A stretch of 7,756 nt of DNA, taken from Limisphaerales bacterium (GTDB lineage Bacteria > Verrucomicrobiota > Verrucomicrobiia > Limisphaerales > UBA11358). Location of the stretch: contig PKZR01000195.1 of NCBI GenBank assembly GCA_003133815.1, positions 2,231-9,986 on the forward strand. The letters run 5' to 3'. The notes below the pieces were generated by a model. It saw nothing but the letters and a program-made list of their open reading frames with translations. It made no database searches and was not told the origin of the DNA. Made by a program: the position numbers and the translations under genes. This document shows, one piece after another, positions 1 through 7,109 of this stretch (its first letter is position 1; the number at the start of each line of letters is the position of its first letter).

Positions 1-62
1 CTCTCTCGCATTCTAAGTAAATCACATGAACATTAAAATTGTCTGAAGCCAGGATTAAAATG
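1..62. other. Left-edge non-coding DNA downstream of the minus-strand gene
   Basis: This short AT-rich stretch lies beyond the TAG stop of the minus-strand hypothetical gene. I see no convincing hairpin plus T-tract terminator in it in either orientation, and no gene. It holds a near-palindrome TCACATGA (22-29) followed by an ATTAAAATT word, an arrangement that resembles a stretch on the other side of the hypothetical gene. The neighbour to the left is outside the window. Confidence 0.5.
18..43. repeat. Possible imperfect repeat, copy 1 (TCACATGA + ATTAAAATTGT)
   Basis: This stretch reads AATCACATGAA, then ATTAAAATTGT. A similar order of words occurs at about 481-514 (AATCACGTGAA, then ATTAAATTGT), with four to five extra bases between the two words there. 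The two copies flank the small minus-strand gene. The match is short and AT-rich, so chance is a serious alternative. It could also be two binding sites for one regulator. Confidence 0.2.
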
Positions 63-437
63 CTACGGCAGGGCAGGCCTTTCCCTTTTCACCAGCATTT
101 TCTCTCCAAGATAATTTTGTTTCTGAATTTGCCGCTTATTGTCATTTGCGACGATACTGAAGTAGACTGCAGTCAAGGCGGATTCAACCGGCGGGATTTC
201 CAGCACAGTCACAATTTGCCTGCCTTTGTCATTCTTGTCGCCACGATGCAACCAGCCATAACAGCATTTGGCCTTGGGATGTCCCTTCAGATTAAAAACT
301 TCAACGTCACCCTTCCAGACCGTTTGGCCATGCAACACTTCATGGACAGGCACGGTTTTATGCCAGAGCGCACCGCAACCGTGCAGTTGCATTATCGCCG
401 CTTCAAGGCGGGCTATGTTATCCCATTTTTTCATCAT
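63..437 (-). CDS. Conserved-looking hypothetical protein, 124 aa
   Basis: The function is not recognised. The protein starts at tandem ATG codons (435-437 and 432-434 read on the minus strand) and ends in TAG at 63-65. It has no signal peptide or membrane segment, so it is probably cytoplasmic. The composition is that of a real small folded protein: an amphipathic N-terminal helix (about residues 5-19), a central stretch rich in His, Trp, Gly and Val (about 19-66) with VPVHEV at 29-34, VEVFNL at 45-50 and GHPKAK at 52-57, then a beta-like segment with VTVLEIPPVESALTAV (76-91) and a basic Lys/Arg-rich tail from about 101. Cysteines are at 21, 58 and 59; histidines are at 19, 26, 32, 36, 53 and 64. 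From memory it resembles short hypothetical proteins with a VPVHEV...G-TVW-G-VEVF...GHPKA pattern that I associate with Verrucomicrobiota; I could not check this. It is transcribed away from the efflux operon. No strong Shine-Dalgarno is present; GAGAG lies about 15 bases upstream. The overlapping plus-strand reading frame is less protein-like. Confidence 0.72.
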   Translation of the reverse strand: MMKKWDNIARLEAAIMQLHGCGALWHKTVPVHEVLHGQTVWKGDVEVFNLKGHPKAKCCYGWLHRGDKNDKGRQIVTVLEIPPVESALTAVYFSIVANDNKRQIQKQNYLGEKMLVKRERPALP

Positions 438-480
438 AAGAATTTAATGTGCTCTCAAATCTAATTTACATTTGGAAAAT

Positions 481-514
481 TAAAATCACGTGAAAGGCAG
501 ATTAAATTGTGACT
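481..514. repeat. Possible imperfect repeat, copy 2 (TCACGTGA + ATTAAATTGT)
   Basis: This is the partner of the stretch at 18-43: AATCACGTGAA followed after a few bases by GATTAAATTGTG. The same two words occur in the same order and orientation on both sides of the small minus-strand gene. The similarity is imperfect and short, so the call is tentative. Confidence 0.2.
486..493. promoter_or_regulatory. Perfect palindrome TCACGTGA, candidate operator
   Basis: An 8-base perfect inverted repeat (TCAC|GTGA) sits roughly 50 bases upstream of the minus-strand gene and 119 bases upstream of the response regulator start. Symmetric sites of this kind are often bound by dimeric regulators. OmpR-family proteins more often use direct repeats, so if this is an operator it may belong to another regulator. 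A palindrome this short can occur by chance. Confidence 0.22.
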
Positions 515-551
515 CGGGCGTGGCGGGGGTGTTTCTGAATGAAATTTAATC
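500..551. promoter_or_regulatory. Spaced inverted repeat GATTAAATT ... AATTTAATC
   Basis: GATTAAATT at 500-508 is the exact reverse complement of AATTTAATC at 543-551, with 34 bases between the arms. The spacing is long for a simple dimer site and the intervening loop contains a G-rich run, so it is unlikely to be a terminator. It could mark two opposed binding sites upstream of the response regulator operon. The AT-rich nature of the arms makes chance plausible. Confidence 0.2.
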
Positions 552-611
552 AAGTCTTTACGCCATTTTAATAAACGTTTGGTCTATTACTTTGTCGAAG
601 TAACATCGTTT

Positions 612-1292
612 ATGAGAATCTTGCTGGCGGAGGACGAAAAGAAGGTGGCTGACATAATTGTGCGCGGCCTTAAGGCGGAGCGCTATGCCGTGGATGTACA
701 TCACGACGGACAGGGTGCTTGGGAAGCCGCCAGCACCTACGATTACGACCTCATCATCCTGGATTTGATGCTGCCCGGTCTGACCGGCACGGAAATCCTT
801 GAAAAAGTCCGGCGCAAGAACCATCACGTCCCCATCCTGATACTCACGGCGCGCGACGGCATGGCCGACAAGATAAAAAATTTTGAGTCGGGTGCCGATG
901 ACTATCTCACCAAGCCGTTTGCCTTTGCCGAGCTGCAGCTGCGCGTCAAGGCGTTGTTGCGGCGCGGGCCGGTGAACCGCTCCAGCGTGCTGCGCGTTGC
1001 CGACCTGGAAATTGACCGGCTTTCGCAAAACGTCCGGCGGGCCGGAAAAAAAATCGAACTCACCGCCAAGGAATACGCGCTGCTGGAATATCTGGCCACG
1101 CATCCGGGCCGTGTTTTCTCGCGCACGATGATCATCGAGCACGTATGGGATCAAAGTTTCCAGGGGCTGACCAACATCGTGGATGTTTATGTGCGCCATC
1201 TGAGGGAAAAGGTGGATGACACGTCATCTGTAAAACTGCTGCGCACCGTGCGTGGCGTGGGCTACAGCCTGAATGACGGTACACAGACATGA
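612..1292 (+). CDS. Two-component response regulator, OmpR/PhoB family
   Basis: This is a 226-residue DNA-binding response regulator acting in the cytoplasm. Residues 1-115 form a receiver domain: the acidic pair E7/D8, the phospho-acceptor D51 in LIILDLMLPG, the switch residue T79 in LILTAR and the conserved K101 in YLTKPF are all present. Residues 125-222 form an OmpR-type winged helix: ELTAKEYALLEYL (149-161), a recognition-helix region with NIVDVYVRHLREKV (188-201), and the closing wing RTVRGVGYSL (211-220). The ATG at 612 is preferred because the protein then begins MRILLAEDE, as the family does. An upstream in-frame TTG at 579 would add 11 unusual residues. There is no clear Shine-Dalgarno; GAAG lies 11 bases upstream. 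Its stop overlaps the kinase start as ATGA, so the pair is probably translationally coupled. It resembles the CusR/CopR-like branch, but that does not prove metal sensing. The likely target is its own efflux operon. Confidence 0.96.
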   Translation: MRILLAEDEKKVADIIVRGLKAERYAVDVHHDGQGAWEAASTYDYDLIILDLMLPGLTGTEILEKVRRKNHHVPILILTARDGMADKIKNFESGADDYLTKPFAFAELQLRVKALLRRGPVNRSSVLRVADLEIDRLSQNVRRAGKKIELTAKEYALLEYLATHPGRVFSRTMIIEHVWDQSFQGLTNIVDVYVRHLREKVDDTSSVKLLRTVRGVGYSLNDGTQT

Positions 1293-2698
1293 ACATGCGC
1301 TCCATCAGCTTCCGTTTGGTCGCCTGGTATGCGGGATTGCTCGCCGGGATTTTTATGCTTCTCTGTGTGGTGCTGTATCTCGATCTGCGTCATTTTCTGG
1401 AAAAAGACCTGGCGGAATCGCAGGGCCGCCGCACGCGCCAGATTGCCAATACGCTGCTGGTGCATGTCAAACAAACCGGCGAGGCCAACGTCGCCAGCCA
1501 GACAAAGGACTGGTATGAGCCGGAAATCAACGACCGTTTTATCCGCATCACGCGCACAGATGGCACGCAGGTCTATGTTTCCGGCACGCCTAATGACGGC
1601 AGTTTCGATCCGGCGGAAGTCCCTGTTTTCCCGCCGGCGGCGGAAACGGAATCTTATCGAAAGCTGAAATTGTCTGGAGGTAAAACCCTGCTCGTTGCCG
1701 CGTTGAATTTCAAATCGTCCGGCAATCCCGCATACCTCGTGGAATTCGGCGAACTGCTGGATCCGGTCGAAACCATGCTCAACCGTTTGTTTTTGCAGCT
1801 CGCCTGGGGTTTGCCGTTGGCAATCTTCATCATAGCTGGAGGAGGTTATCTGCTGGTGCGACGCGCATTGACGCCGGTCGAACAAATCACACGCGCCGCC
1901 GAGCGAATCACGCAGCATAACCTGAGCGAGCGATTGCCGGTCTCCAACAGCGGTGATGAACTGGAACGCCTGTCCATTTCGCTGAACCGCATGATTACGC
2001 GGTTGGATGATGCGTTCCAAAATTCAAAACGGTTTGTCGCCGACGCCTCGCATGACCTGCGCACGCCGCTCACAATCCTGCGCGGTGAACTGGAAAACTT
2101 TGCAGAAGACCCGCGTCTCGATGAGGAGATGCGCGAACGGGCGGCCAGCCTGCTGGAAGAAGTCGTGCATCTGGGCAAAATTGTGGAGCAATTGTTCACG
2201 CTCTCGCGGCTTGACGCCGGTGAGGCCCAAACCGAATGGACGCGCTTCGATCTGGCCGAACTGGCCAAAACCACCACGGAACAATTGCATCTGCTGGCTG
2301 AGGACAAAGGTGTTTCGCTTTCCTGCAACGTCAGCCAGCCATTACCGGTAAAAGGCAACCATGTACGGCTCAAACAGGTGATTGTGAACCTGCTCGACAA
2401 CGCCATCAAATATACACCTAAAAAGGGGGCGATCCAATTGCGCGTGCTCGCCGTCAACGGCCACGCCGTGCTGGAAGTGGAAGACAACGGCATTGGCATC
2501 CCGGCCGATGCATTGCCGCACGTCTTTGAGCGTTTTTATCGTGTGGACCAGGCCCGGTCCGCCGATTCCGAAAGTGCGGGGTTGGGACTTTCCATCGTCA
2601 AGGCCATCTGCACCGCACATGGCGCGGAAGTGGAGGCGCAAAGCACCGTTGGCTGCGGCAGTTGTTTTCGCGTTCGTCTGCCTTTGTCCAGAAACTAA
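1289..2698 (+). CDS. Sensor histidine kinase with HAMP domain (EnvZ/CusS-like)
   Basis: This is a 469-residue inner-membrane kinase that should phosphorylate the regulator encoded just before it. In order: TM1 about 11-31, a periplasmic sensor region about 34-168, TM2 about 171-190, HAMP about 191-244, a dimerisation/phosphotransfer domain with H-box SHDLRTP in which H255 is the phosphorylated histidine, then an ATPase domain. The ATPase domain has N-box VIVNLLDNAIKY (N367, N371), G1 box DNGIGIP (399-405), F-box HVFERFYRVD (411-420) and G2 box GLGLS (431-435). All catalytic boxes look intact. The sensor region has no Cys and few His or Met, so no metal site is obvious. However, H35-F36 just after TM1 followed by D40 recalls the membrane-proximal HF motif of CusS-type kinases (recalled, not checked). 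The start ATG overlaps the regulator stop; an internal ATG two codons on (1295) is an alternative. The ligand is unknown. Confidence 0.96.
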   Translation: MNMRSISFRLVAWYAGLLAGIFMLLCVVLYLDLRHFLEKDLAESQGRRTRQIANTLLVHVKQTGEANVASQTKDWYEPEINDRFIRITRTDGTQVYVSGTPNDGSFDPAEVPVFPPAAETESYRKLKLSGGKTLLVAALNFKSSGNPAYLVEFGELLDPVETMLNRLFLQLAWGLPLAIFIIAGGGYLLVRRALTPVEQITRAAERITQHNLSERLPVSNSGDELERLSISLNRMITRLDDAFQNSKRFVADASHDLRTPLTILRGELENFAEDPRLDEEMRERAASLLEEVVHLGKIVEQLFTLSRLDAGEAQTEWTRFDLAELAKTTTEQLHLLAEDKGVSLSCNVSQPLPVKGNHVRLKQVIVNLLDNAIKYTPKKGAIQLRVLAVNGHAVLEVEDNGIGIPADALPHVFERFYRVDQARSADSESAGLGLSIVKAICTAHGAEVEAQSTVGCGSCFRVRLPLSRN

Positions 2699-2713
2699 AA
2701 TATTCATCAACCT

Positions 2714-3871
2714 GTGAAATTCAAAATCGTAAAATTCAGTTTCGGAAATCCCGGCAAAATCCTGTCGCTGGTTTTGATCCTTGGCATCGGTGTTTTGTGG
2801 GCGACGCATCGCGCTCGCGCGCAAGTTCCCATGAGCGATGTTTCTTCTGGAGCGCCAACGGCAGGTGTGGCGAAAGTAACGCGGGAAGACCTTTTCAAGC
2901 AGGTGACAATTGCGGCGGAATTCCGGCCTTATCTGGAAGTCACGTTGCATGCAAAAGTTTCCGGTTATGTGGGAAAGATGAACGTGGATTTTGGCGACAA
3001 GGTCAAGGCCGGCCAGCTAATGGCCACGCTTGAAGTGCCGGAATTGCAGGCTGAACTGGACAATGCACAGGCGGCTTTGCAAAAGGCCCAGGCGGATTAC
3101 ACCAATGCAAACTTGATTTACACCCGGTTGCAGTCGGTCAACCATGATCATCCCAATCTGGTGGCCCAGCAGGATCTCGACACCGCCCAGGCCAACGATC
3201 TGACCGCCAACGCCGCCATTGCGGCCGCCAACGCCGGGGTTGAAAAATACCAGACACTTGTCAGTTACACCCAGATCACCGCGCCCTTTGACGGCGTCGT
3301 CACCCATCGCTACGCTGATCCGGGCACGCTCATTGCGGCGGATGCGCAAAACATGCCGCTGGTGCGTGTCTCCGACAACTACCTGCTGCGGCTGGATTTT
3401 CCCGTCACGGTGGATTACGTCAAGGATGTTCAGCTTGGCGATCCGGTTGAAGTGCAGGTGGATTCCCTCAACAAAAAAACTTTCACCGGCAAAATTTCCC
3501 GTTTCACCCACGACGTGGATGACAGCACCCGCACGATGATGACGGAAATTGAGGTGCCCAATCCCAATTTGGAACTGGTGCCGGGAATGTATGCCACCGT
3601 GGTCTTGAAAGTAGAAAAGCGTCCACAAGTTCTGGCCGTTCCCACCGAAGCCGTGGCTGGAGACAAGACGCCCACGGTTTATGTCGTCAACCACGATAAT
3701 CAGATTGAGGAACATTCGGTCAAACTTGGCCTTGAAACATCGGACAAATACGAAGTCCTTTCCGGTTTGAACGAGGGCGACCTGGTGATCATGGGCAACC
3801 GTGCAGGATTTCAGGCAGGCCAGAAAGTCGAACCCAAGCTGCTCGCGCTTGCCATAAGCGATGAAAAATAA
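2714..3871 (+). CDS. RND efflux periplasmic adaptor (membrane fusion protein)
   Basis: This is a 385-residue HlyD/AcrA-type adaptor bridging the inner-membrane pump and the outer-membrane channel. It begins with a basic segment and a hydrophobic stretch (about 16-30) ending RARAQ, so it has either a cleaved Sec signal (possibly after A36) or an N-terminal anchor. There is no lipobox Cys. The first lipoyl half-motif is at 79-110 (VSGYVGK, then FGDKVKAGQLMATLEVPE), a short alpha-helical hairpin at about 111-180 is Ala/Gln-rich, and the second lipoyl half is at 185-207 (TQITAPFDGVVTHRYADPG). A beta-barrel follows at about 222-300 (ending VPGMYATVVLKV), then a membrane-proximal domain to about 380 (LAVPTEAV, GLNEGDLVIMGN). 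The start is GTG, because only five codons separate it from the in-frame kinase stop and the next Met is residue 40, beyond the signal. No Shine-Dalgarno is visible. It lies 15 bases after the kinase and is probably co-transcribed. Confidence 0.95.
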   Translation: MKFKIVKFSFGNPGKILSLVLILGIGVLWATHRARAQVPMSDVSSGAPTAGVAKVTREDLFKQVTIAAEFRPYLEVTLHAKVSGYVGKMNVDFGDKVKAGQLMATLEVPELQAELDNAQAALQKAQADYTNANLIYTRLQSVNHDHPNLVAQQDLDTAQANDLTANAAIAAANAGVEKYQTLVSYTQITAPFDGVVTHRYADPGTLIAADAQNMPLVRVSDNYLLRLDFPVTVDYVKDVQLGDPVEVQVDSLNKKTFTGKISRFTHDVDDSTRTMMTEIEVPNPNLELVPGMYATVVLKVEKRPQVLAVPTEAVAGDKTPTVYVVNHDNQIEEHSVKLGLETSDKYEVLSGLNEGDLVIMGNRAGFQAGQKVEPKLLALAISDEK

Positions 3872-3933
3872 AAAAGGACATTTTGCGAATAAAATCCCCA
3901 TTGTCTTCGAAAACCTGAACTCATTTCATCCGC
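3872..3933. other. Longest internal gap of the efflux operon (62 bases)
   Basis: This is the only spacer in the plus-strand cluster longer than 20 bases. It begins with an A-rich stretch containing AAGGA (3874-3878), too far from the pump ATG to serve as its ribosome site. An in-frame TGA at 3916-3918 prevents any much earlier start of the pump. I see no stable terminator hairpin; TTCGAA at 3906-3911 is the only short palindrome. It may simply be a spacer or a weak internal regulatory site. Confidence 0.4.
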
Positions 3934-6900
3934 ATGTCACGCTTCGCAATCCGATTACCATATCTCATCGTCGTCATCTGCCTTATCACATGCGTCGTCG
4001 GCGTGACGAGTCTGATGCGAATGCCGGTGGATTTGTTCCCACCGATAAAAATTCCCGTCGTGGTCGTGGCCACCTTTTTCAACGGGATGCCTCCAGAACA
4101 GATTGAAACAGATATCACCGGACGGTTTGAAAGATTTTTTACGCTGGCCAGTGGCGTGGATCATATTGAATCGCGCTCATTGCCGGGAGTGAGCCTCATC
4201 AAAATTTATTTTCAACCGGGTTTCAACGCCGATTCCGCCGTCACCAGCATTGCGAATTTGGCCATGGCAGATTTGCGCAAGCTGCCTCCCGGCACGCTGC
4301 CGCCGGTCGTTTTGCAATTCGACGCATCCAGCCTGCCGGTTTGTCTAATCACATTGAAGGGCGAAGGGTTAAGCGAGTCAAAGCTACGCGATCTCGGCCA
4401 GTTTGATGTGCGCAACCAGGTTGCCAGCGTGCCGGGCGCATCCGTGCCACAGCCGTTCGGCGGACGTTACCGGCAAATCATGGTTTATGTTGACCCGCTA
4501 AAATTGGAATCGCATCAGTTGAGCGTCATGGATGTTGTCCGCACCGTGAACGAGGCGAATCTTATCCTGCCTGCCGGTGACGTGAAAATCGGCCCTTACG
4601 ATTACAACCTTTATGTCAACAGCCAGATCAATGACATGAAGGACATCAACCAAGTGCCATTGAAAACGATTGGCAACGCATCCGTGCTTATCGGAGATGT
4701 CGGCCACGCGGAGGACGGTTCGGAAATCCAATACAACGTCGTGCGCGTGGACGGCCAGCCGTCGGTCTATCTGCCCGTGCTGAAACAAGGCGGTGACGCG
4801 AACACCATCGCTGTCGTGGACGGTATCAAGGATGCGGTCGCTCACTTGTTTGACATGCCCAAGCAACTCGTGACGAAAGTTGTCTTTGACCAATCCGTCT
4901 TCGTGCGCAACGCCATTGAAAACCTGATTCACGAAGGTTTGATCGGCCTCGTGCTGACCGGCCTGATGATTTTGGTTTTCCTCGGCAGCATGAGGGCGAC
5001 CATCGCGGTGTTTCTTTCGATTCCGCTATCCGCACTCGCGGCGTTTATCGCACTATCCATCGGCAACAGCACTGTCAACGCAATGATTCTCGGTGGTCTG
5101 GCGCTGGCGTTTTCGCGGTTGATTGATAATTCCGTGGTCGTCCTCGAAAACATTTTCCGCCATATTGAAATGGGCGAGCCGCCCGAAATTGCCGCCGAAC
5201 GCGGCGGTCGCGAAGTTGCGCTGCCAGTGCTTGCGGCGACGCTGGCAACGGTCGTCGTCTTTTTTCCAGTGATATTTCTTTACGGTGTCAGCAAATTCCT
5301 ATTCATGGCGCTCGCGCTGGCGGTGATTCTTTCATTGTTTGCCTCGTATCTGGTCGCAATGACGGTGGTGCCATTGTTCTGCGCCAAACTCATCAAATCC
5401 CATCACGGCCACCAAGCCGGGGAAATCGAAATCAGAAAAGGCTGGGGCCGCCAATTCAACACCTGGTTCAACCGCAAATTTCATCAATGGCTCGACCGCT
5501 ACGAAGGATGGCTGAACCACGCGTTGCTGCGTCCGCTGGCGACGGTGCTGGGCATCACGGGTATTTTTATTTTGAGTCTCGCGCTGTATCCGCTCATCGG
5601 CGAAGCCTATTTTCCACGAACCGATCCCAGCCAGTTCGTCATCAATCTCAAAGCCACGACCGGCACGCGCATCGAACTCACCGACCAACTTGTGCAACAG
5701 GTGGAACAAATTGTCCGCGACGTGGTGCCGCCGAATGATTTGAAAATCATAGTCTCGAACATCGGCGTCACGCCCGGTTTCTCCTCAATTTACACACCCA
5801 ATTCCGGCCCGCACACCGCGTTTGTCCAGGTGGGTCTCAATGCCGGCCATCGTTTGAGCAGCTTTCAATACATGGACATAGTGCGAGCACGGCTGAAAAA
5901 AGATTTGCCACAAGTTTCTACTTATTTTCAAACCGGCGGACTCGTGGATGCGATTCTGAACCTCGGAATGCCCGCGCCGCTCGACATTCAAGTCACCGGC
6001 AATGACATGGAAGCCACGCACAAAATTGCGGCGGACATCGCGCAAAAAGCCAGGGCATTGCCGGATGTCAGCGACGTGCTGGTGCCGCAGGACGTGGATT
6101 ATCCGGCGTTGCAACTGGACATTGACCGGCTGCGCACCGCCGAGCTTGGCCTGAACGAAAAAGAAGTCGTGGGCGATGTCATCACCGCGTTGACTTCCGA
6201 CCAGATGATTGCACCAAGCTATTGGGTGGATCCGAAAAGCGGCAATGATTATTTCCTGACCGTACAGTATCCCGAAGGATTCGTGAAAAATTTTGCCGAC
6301 CTGTCGTCCATCCCGCTGCGCGGCGCCAATTCGCCGCTGCCGACGCGGCTTGACACCGTCAGCACCATCAGCCATCGCAGTTCGCCGACCGAGGTGGACC
6401 ATTATCAGCTACGCCGCGAAATGGATGTCTATGTATCGCCGACGCATGAAGACCTTGGCAAAGTTTTGAAGGGCGTCCAAAAGATTGTTGGCGACCTGAA
6501 ACTGCCGTCAAACGTCCGCGTCATTGTTCGCGGTTCGGCGCATGCCATGCAGGTTTCGTTTCGCAGCTTCGGCCTCGGTTTGATTCTGGCGACCGTGCTG
6601 GTCTATTTGATCCTTGTCGCCCAGTTCAAATCGTTCCTCGATCCACTGCTGATTTTGCTCGCCGTGCCAACAGGCTTGACCGGCGTTTTGATAATTCTTT
6701 TTGCCACGGGCACCACGCTTAACGTCATGTCGTTGATGGGCATTGTGATGATGGTCGGCATCGTCGTCTCGAACAGCATTCTCATCGTCGAATTTACGAA
6801 CCGGCTGCGCGCGGAAGGCCGGCCATTGCGCGAGGCCGTTTCGCTCGCGTGCCGCGTGCGTTTGCGTCCGGTTCTGATGACGTCGCTTGCCACATTGATG

Positions 6901-7104
6901 GGACTGATTCCGATGGCCTTGAAACTTGGCACCGGCAGCGAAGCCTACGCGCCGCTCGCCCGCGCAATTATCGGCGGACTCGCTGTCTCGGTTGTGCTGA
7001 CGGTCTTCATTGTGCCGGCTGCGTATTTCATCCTGTACCGCCGAAAAGAAAATGAAATGAAAAATCCCGTGCCTGCAAACCTGCCTGATTCCGCGAAATA
7101 TTAA
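3934..7104 (+). CDS. RND-family inner-membrane efflux pump (AcrB/HAE-like), variant proton relay
   Basis: This 1056-residue pump matches the length and two-repeat layout of AcrB-type RND transporters. It should export substrates, probably organic compounds or drugs, using an ion gradient. TM1 is about 9-28. The first large periplasmic porter/docking domain spans about 30-330. TM2-TM6 fall in about 333-484, followed by a cytoplasmic His/Gly-rich linker about 488-530 and TM7 about 533-552. The second periplasmic domain spans about 555-873, and TM8-TM12 about 876-1034. Family landmarks include RMPVDLFPPIKIP near the N-terminus, FLGSMRATI (349-357), SRLIDNSVVVLENIFRH (394-410), VAQFKSFLDPLLI (895-907), SNSILIVEFTNRLRAEG (946-962) and RLRPVLMTS (976-984). 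Aligned to AcrB, D407 is kept as D398, D408 becomes N399, K940 becomes S946, and R971 and T978 are kept as R976 and T983. It is not a CusA-like metal pump by these motifs. ATG 3934 gives the expected short basic N-terminus; no Shine-Dalgarno is visible. It is 5 bases from the channel gene. The substrate cannot be told. Confidence 0.96.
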   Translation: MSRFAIRLPYLIVVICLITCVVGVTSLMRMPVDLFPPIKIPVVVVATFFNGMPPEQIETDITGRFERFFTLASGVDHIESRSLPGVSLIKIYFQPGFNADSAVTSIANLAMADLRKLPPGTLPPVVLQFDASSLPVCLITLKGEGLSESKLRDLGQFDVRNQVASVPGASVPQPFGGRYRQIMVYVDPLKLESHQLSVMDVVRTVNEANLILPAGDVKIGPYDYNLYVNSQINDMKDINQVPLKTIGNASVLIGDVGHAEDGSEIQYNVVRVDGQPSVYLPVLKQGGDANTIAVVDGIKDAVAHLFDMPKQLVTKVVFDQSVFVRNAIENLIHEGLIGLVLTGLMILVFLGSMRATIAVFLSIPLSALAAFIALSIGNSTVNAMILGGLALAFSRLIDNSVVVLENIFRHIEMGEPPEIAAERGGREVALPVLAATLATVVVFFPVIFLYGVSKFLFMALALAVILSLFASYLVAMTVVPLFCAKLIKSHHGHQAGEIEIRKGWGRQFNTWFNRKFHQWLDRYEGWLNHALLRPLATVLGITGIFILSLALYPLIGEAYFPRTDPSQFVINLKATTGTRIELTDQLVQQVEQIVRDVVPPNDLKIIVSNIGVTPGFSSIYTPNSGPHTAFVQVGLNAGHRLSSFQYMDIVRARLKKDLPQVSTYFQTGGLVDAILNLGMPAPLDIQVTGNDMEATHKIAADIAQKARALPDVSDVLVPQDVDYPALQLDIDRLRTAELGLNEKEVVGDVITALTSDQMIAPSYWVDPKSGNDYFLTVQYPEGFVKNFADLSSIPLRGANSPLPTRLDTVSTISHRSSPTEVDHYQLRREMDVYVSPTHEDLGKVLKGVQKIVGDLKLPSNVRVIVRGSAHAMQVSFRSFGLGLILATVLVYLILVAQFKSFLDPLLILLAVPTGLTGVLIILFATGTTLNVMSLMGIVMMVGIVVSNSILIVEFTNRLRAEGRPLREAVSLACRVRLRPVLMTSLATLMGLIPMALKLGTGSEAYAPLARAIIGGLAVSVVLTVFIVPAAYFILYRRKENEMKNPVPANLPDSAKY

Positions 7105-7109
7105 TAAAT

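Larger units (their letters stand above)
438..611. promoter_or_regulatory. Divergent intergenic control region
   Basis: These 174 bases separate the start of the minus-strand hypothetical gene from the start of the response regulator, so they should contain the promoters of both. The DNA is clearly more AT-rich than the flanking genes. Visible elements are a perfect 8-base palindrome TCACGTGA (486-493), AATTTAAT words at 441-448 and 543-550 with the reverse complement ATTAAATT at 501-508, and a short G-rich run around 515-529. A weak -10-like TTTAAT lies at 567-572, about 40 bases before the regulator ATG, but without a good -35. I see no tRNA, riboswitch or strong terminator hairpin. An OmpR-type regulator commonly controls its own operon, so its site may be here; that is inference. 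Confidence 0.5.

Noticed and set aside
39..464. Plus-strand 141-codon open frame covering the left hypothetical gene
   Set aside because: It is the antisense of the 124-residue minus-strand frame. The minus-strand protein has coherent conserved-looking blocks and tandem ATG starts, while the plus-strand product has no recognisable pattern.
558..1199. Minus-strand 213-codon open frame opposite the response regulator
   Set aside because: The opposite strand encodes a textbook OmpR-family regulator with all key residues; the long antisense frame is a product of GC-rich codon usage.
2714..2850. Lipoprotein signal on the adaptor
   Set aside because: There is no Cys in the N-terminal region, so it cannot be lipidated like AcrA.
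3017..3901. Minus-strand 294-codon open frame opposite the adaptor gene
   Set aside because: Although long, its product is a Val/Gly/His-rich string with no domain pattern, and it lies across a clear adaptor gene with lipoyl and barrel motifs.
5122..5133. Sequencing error or pseudogene as the cause of the D-to-N change in the pump
   Set aside because: The frame is intact for 1056 codons, and the compensating Lys-to-Ser change about 1.6 kb away argues for a natural variant.
5785..6402. Minus-strand 205-codon open frame inside the pump gene
   Set aside because: It is antisense to the second periplasmic domain of an intact RND pump and has no recognisable features of its own.
3934..7104. Heavy-metal (CusA-type) classification of the pump
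   Set aside because: The TM4 and TM10 motifs and the porter landmarks fit the drug-export-like RND group, and no methionine relay of the CusA kind was seen.
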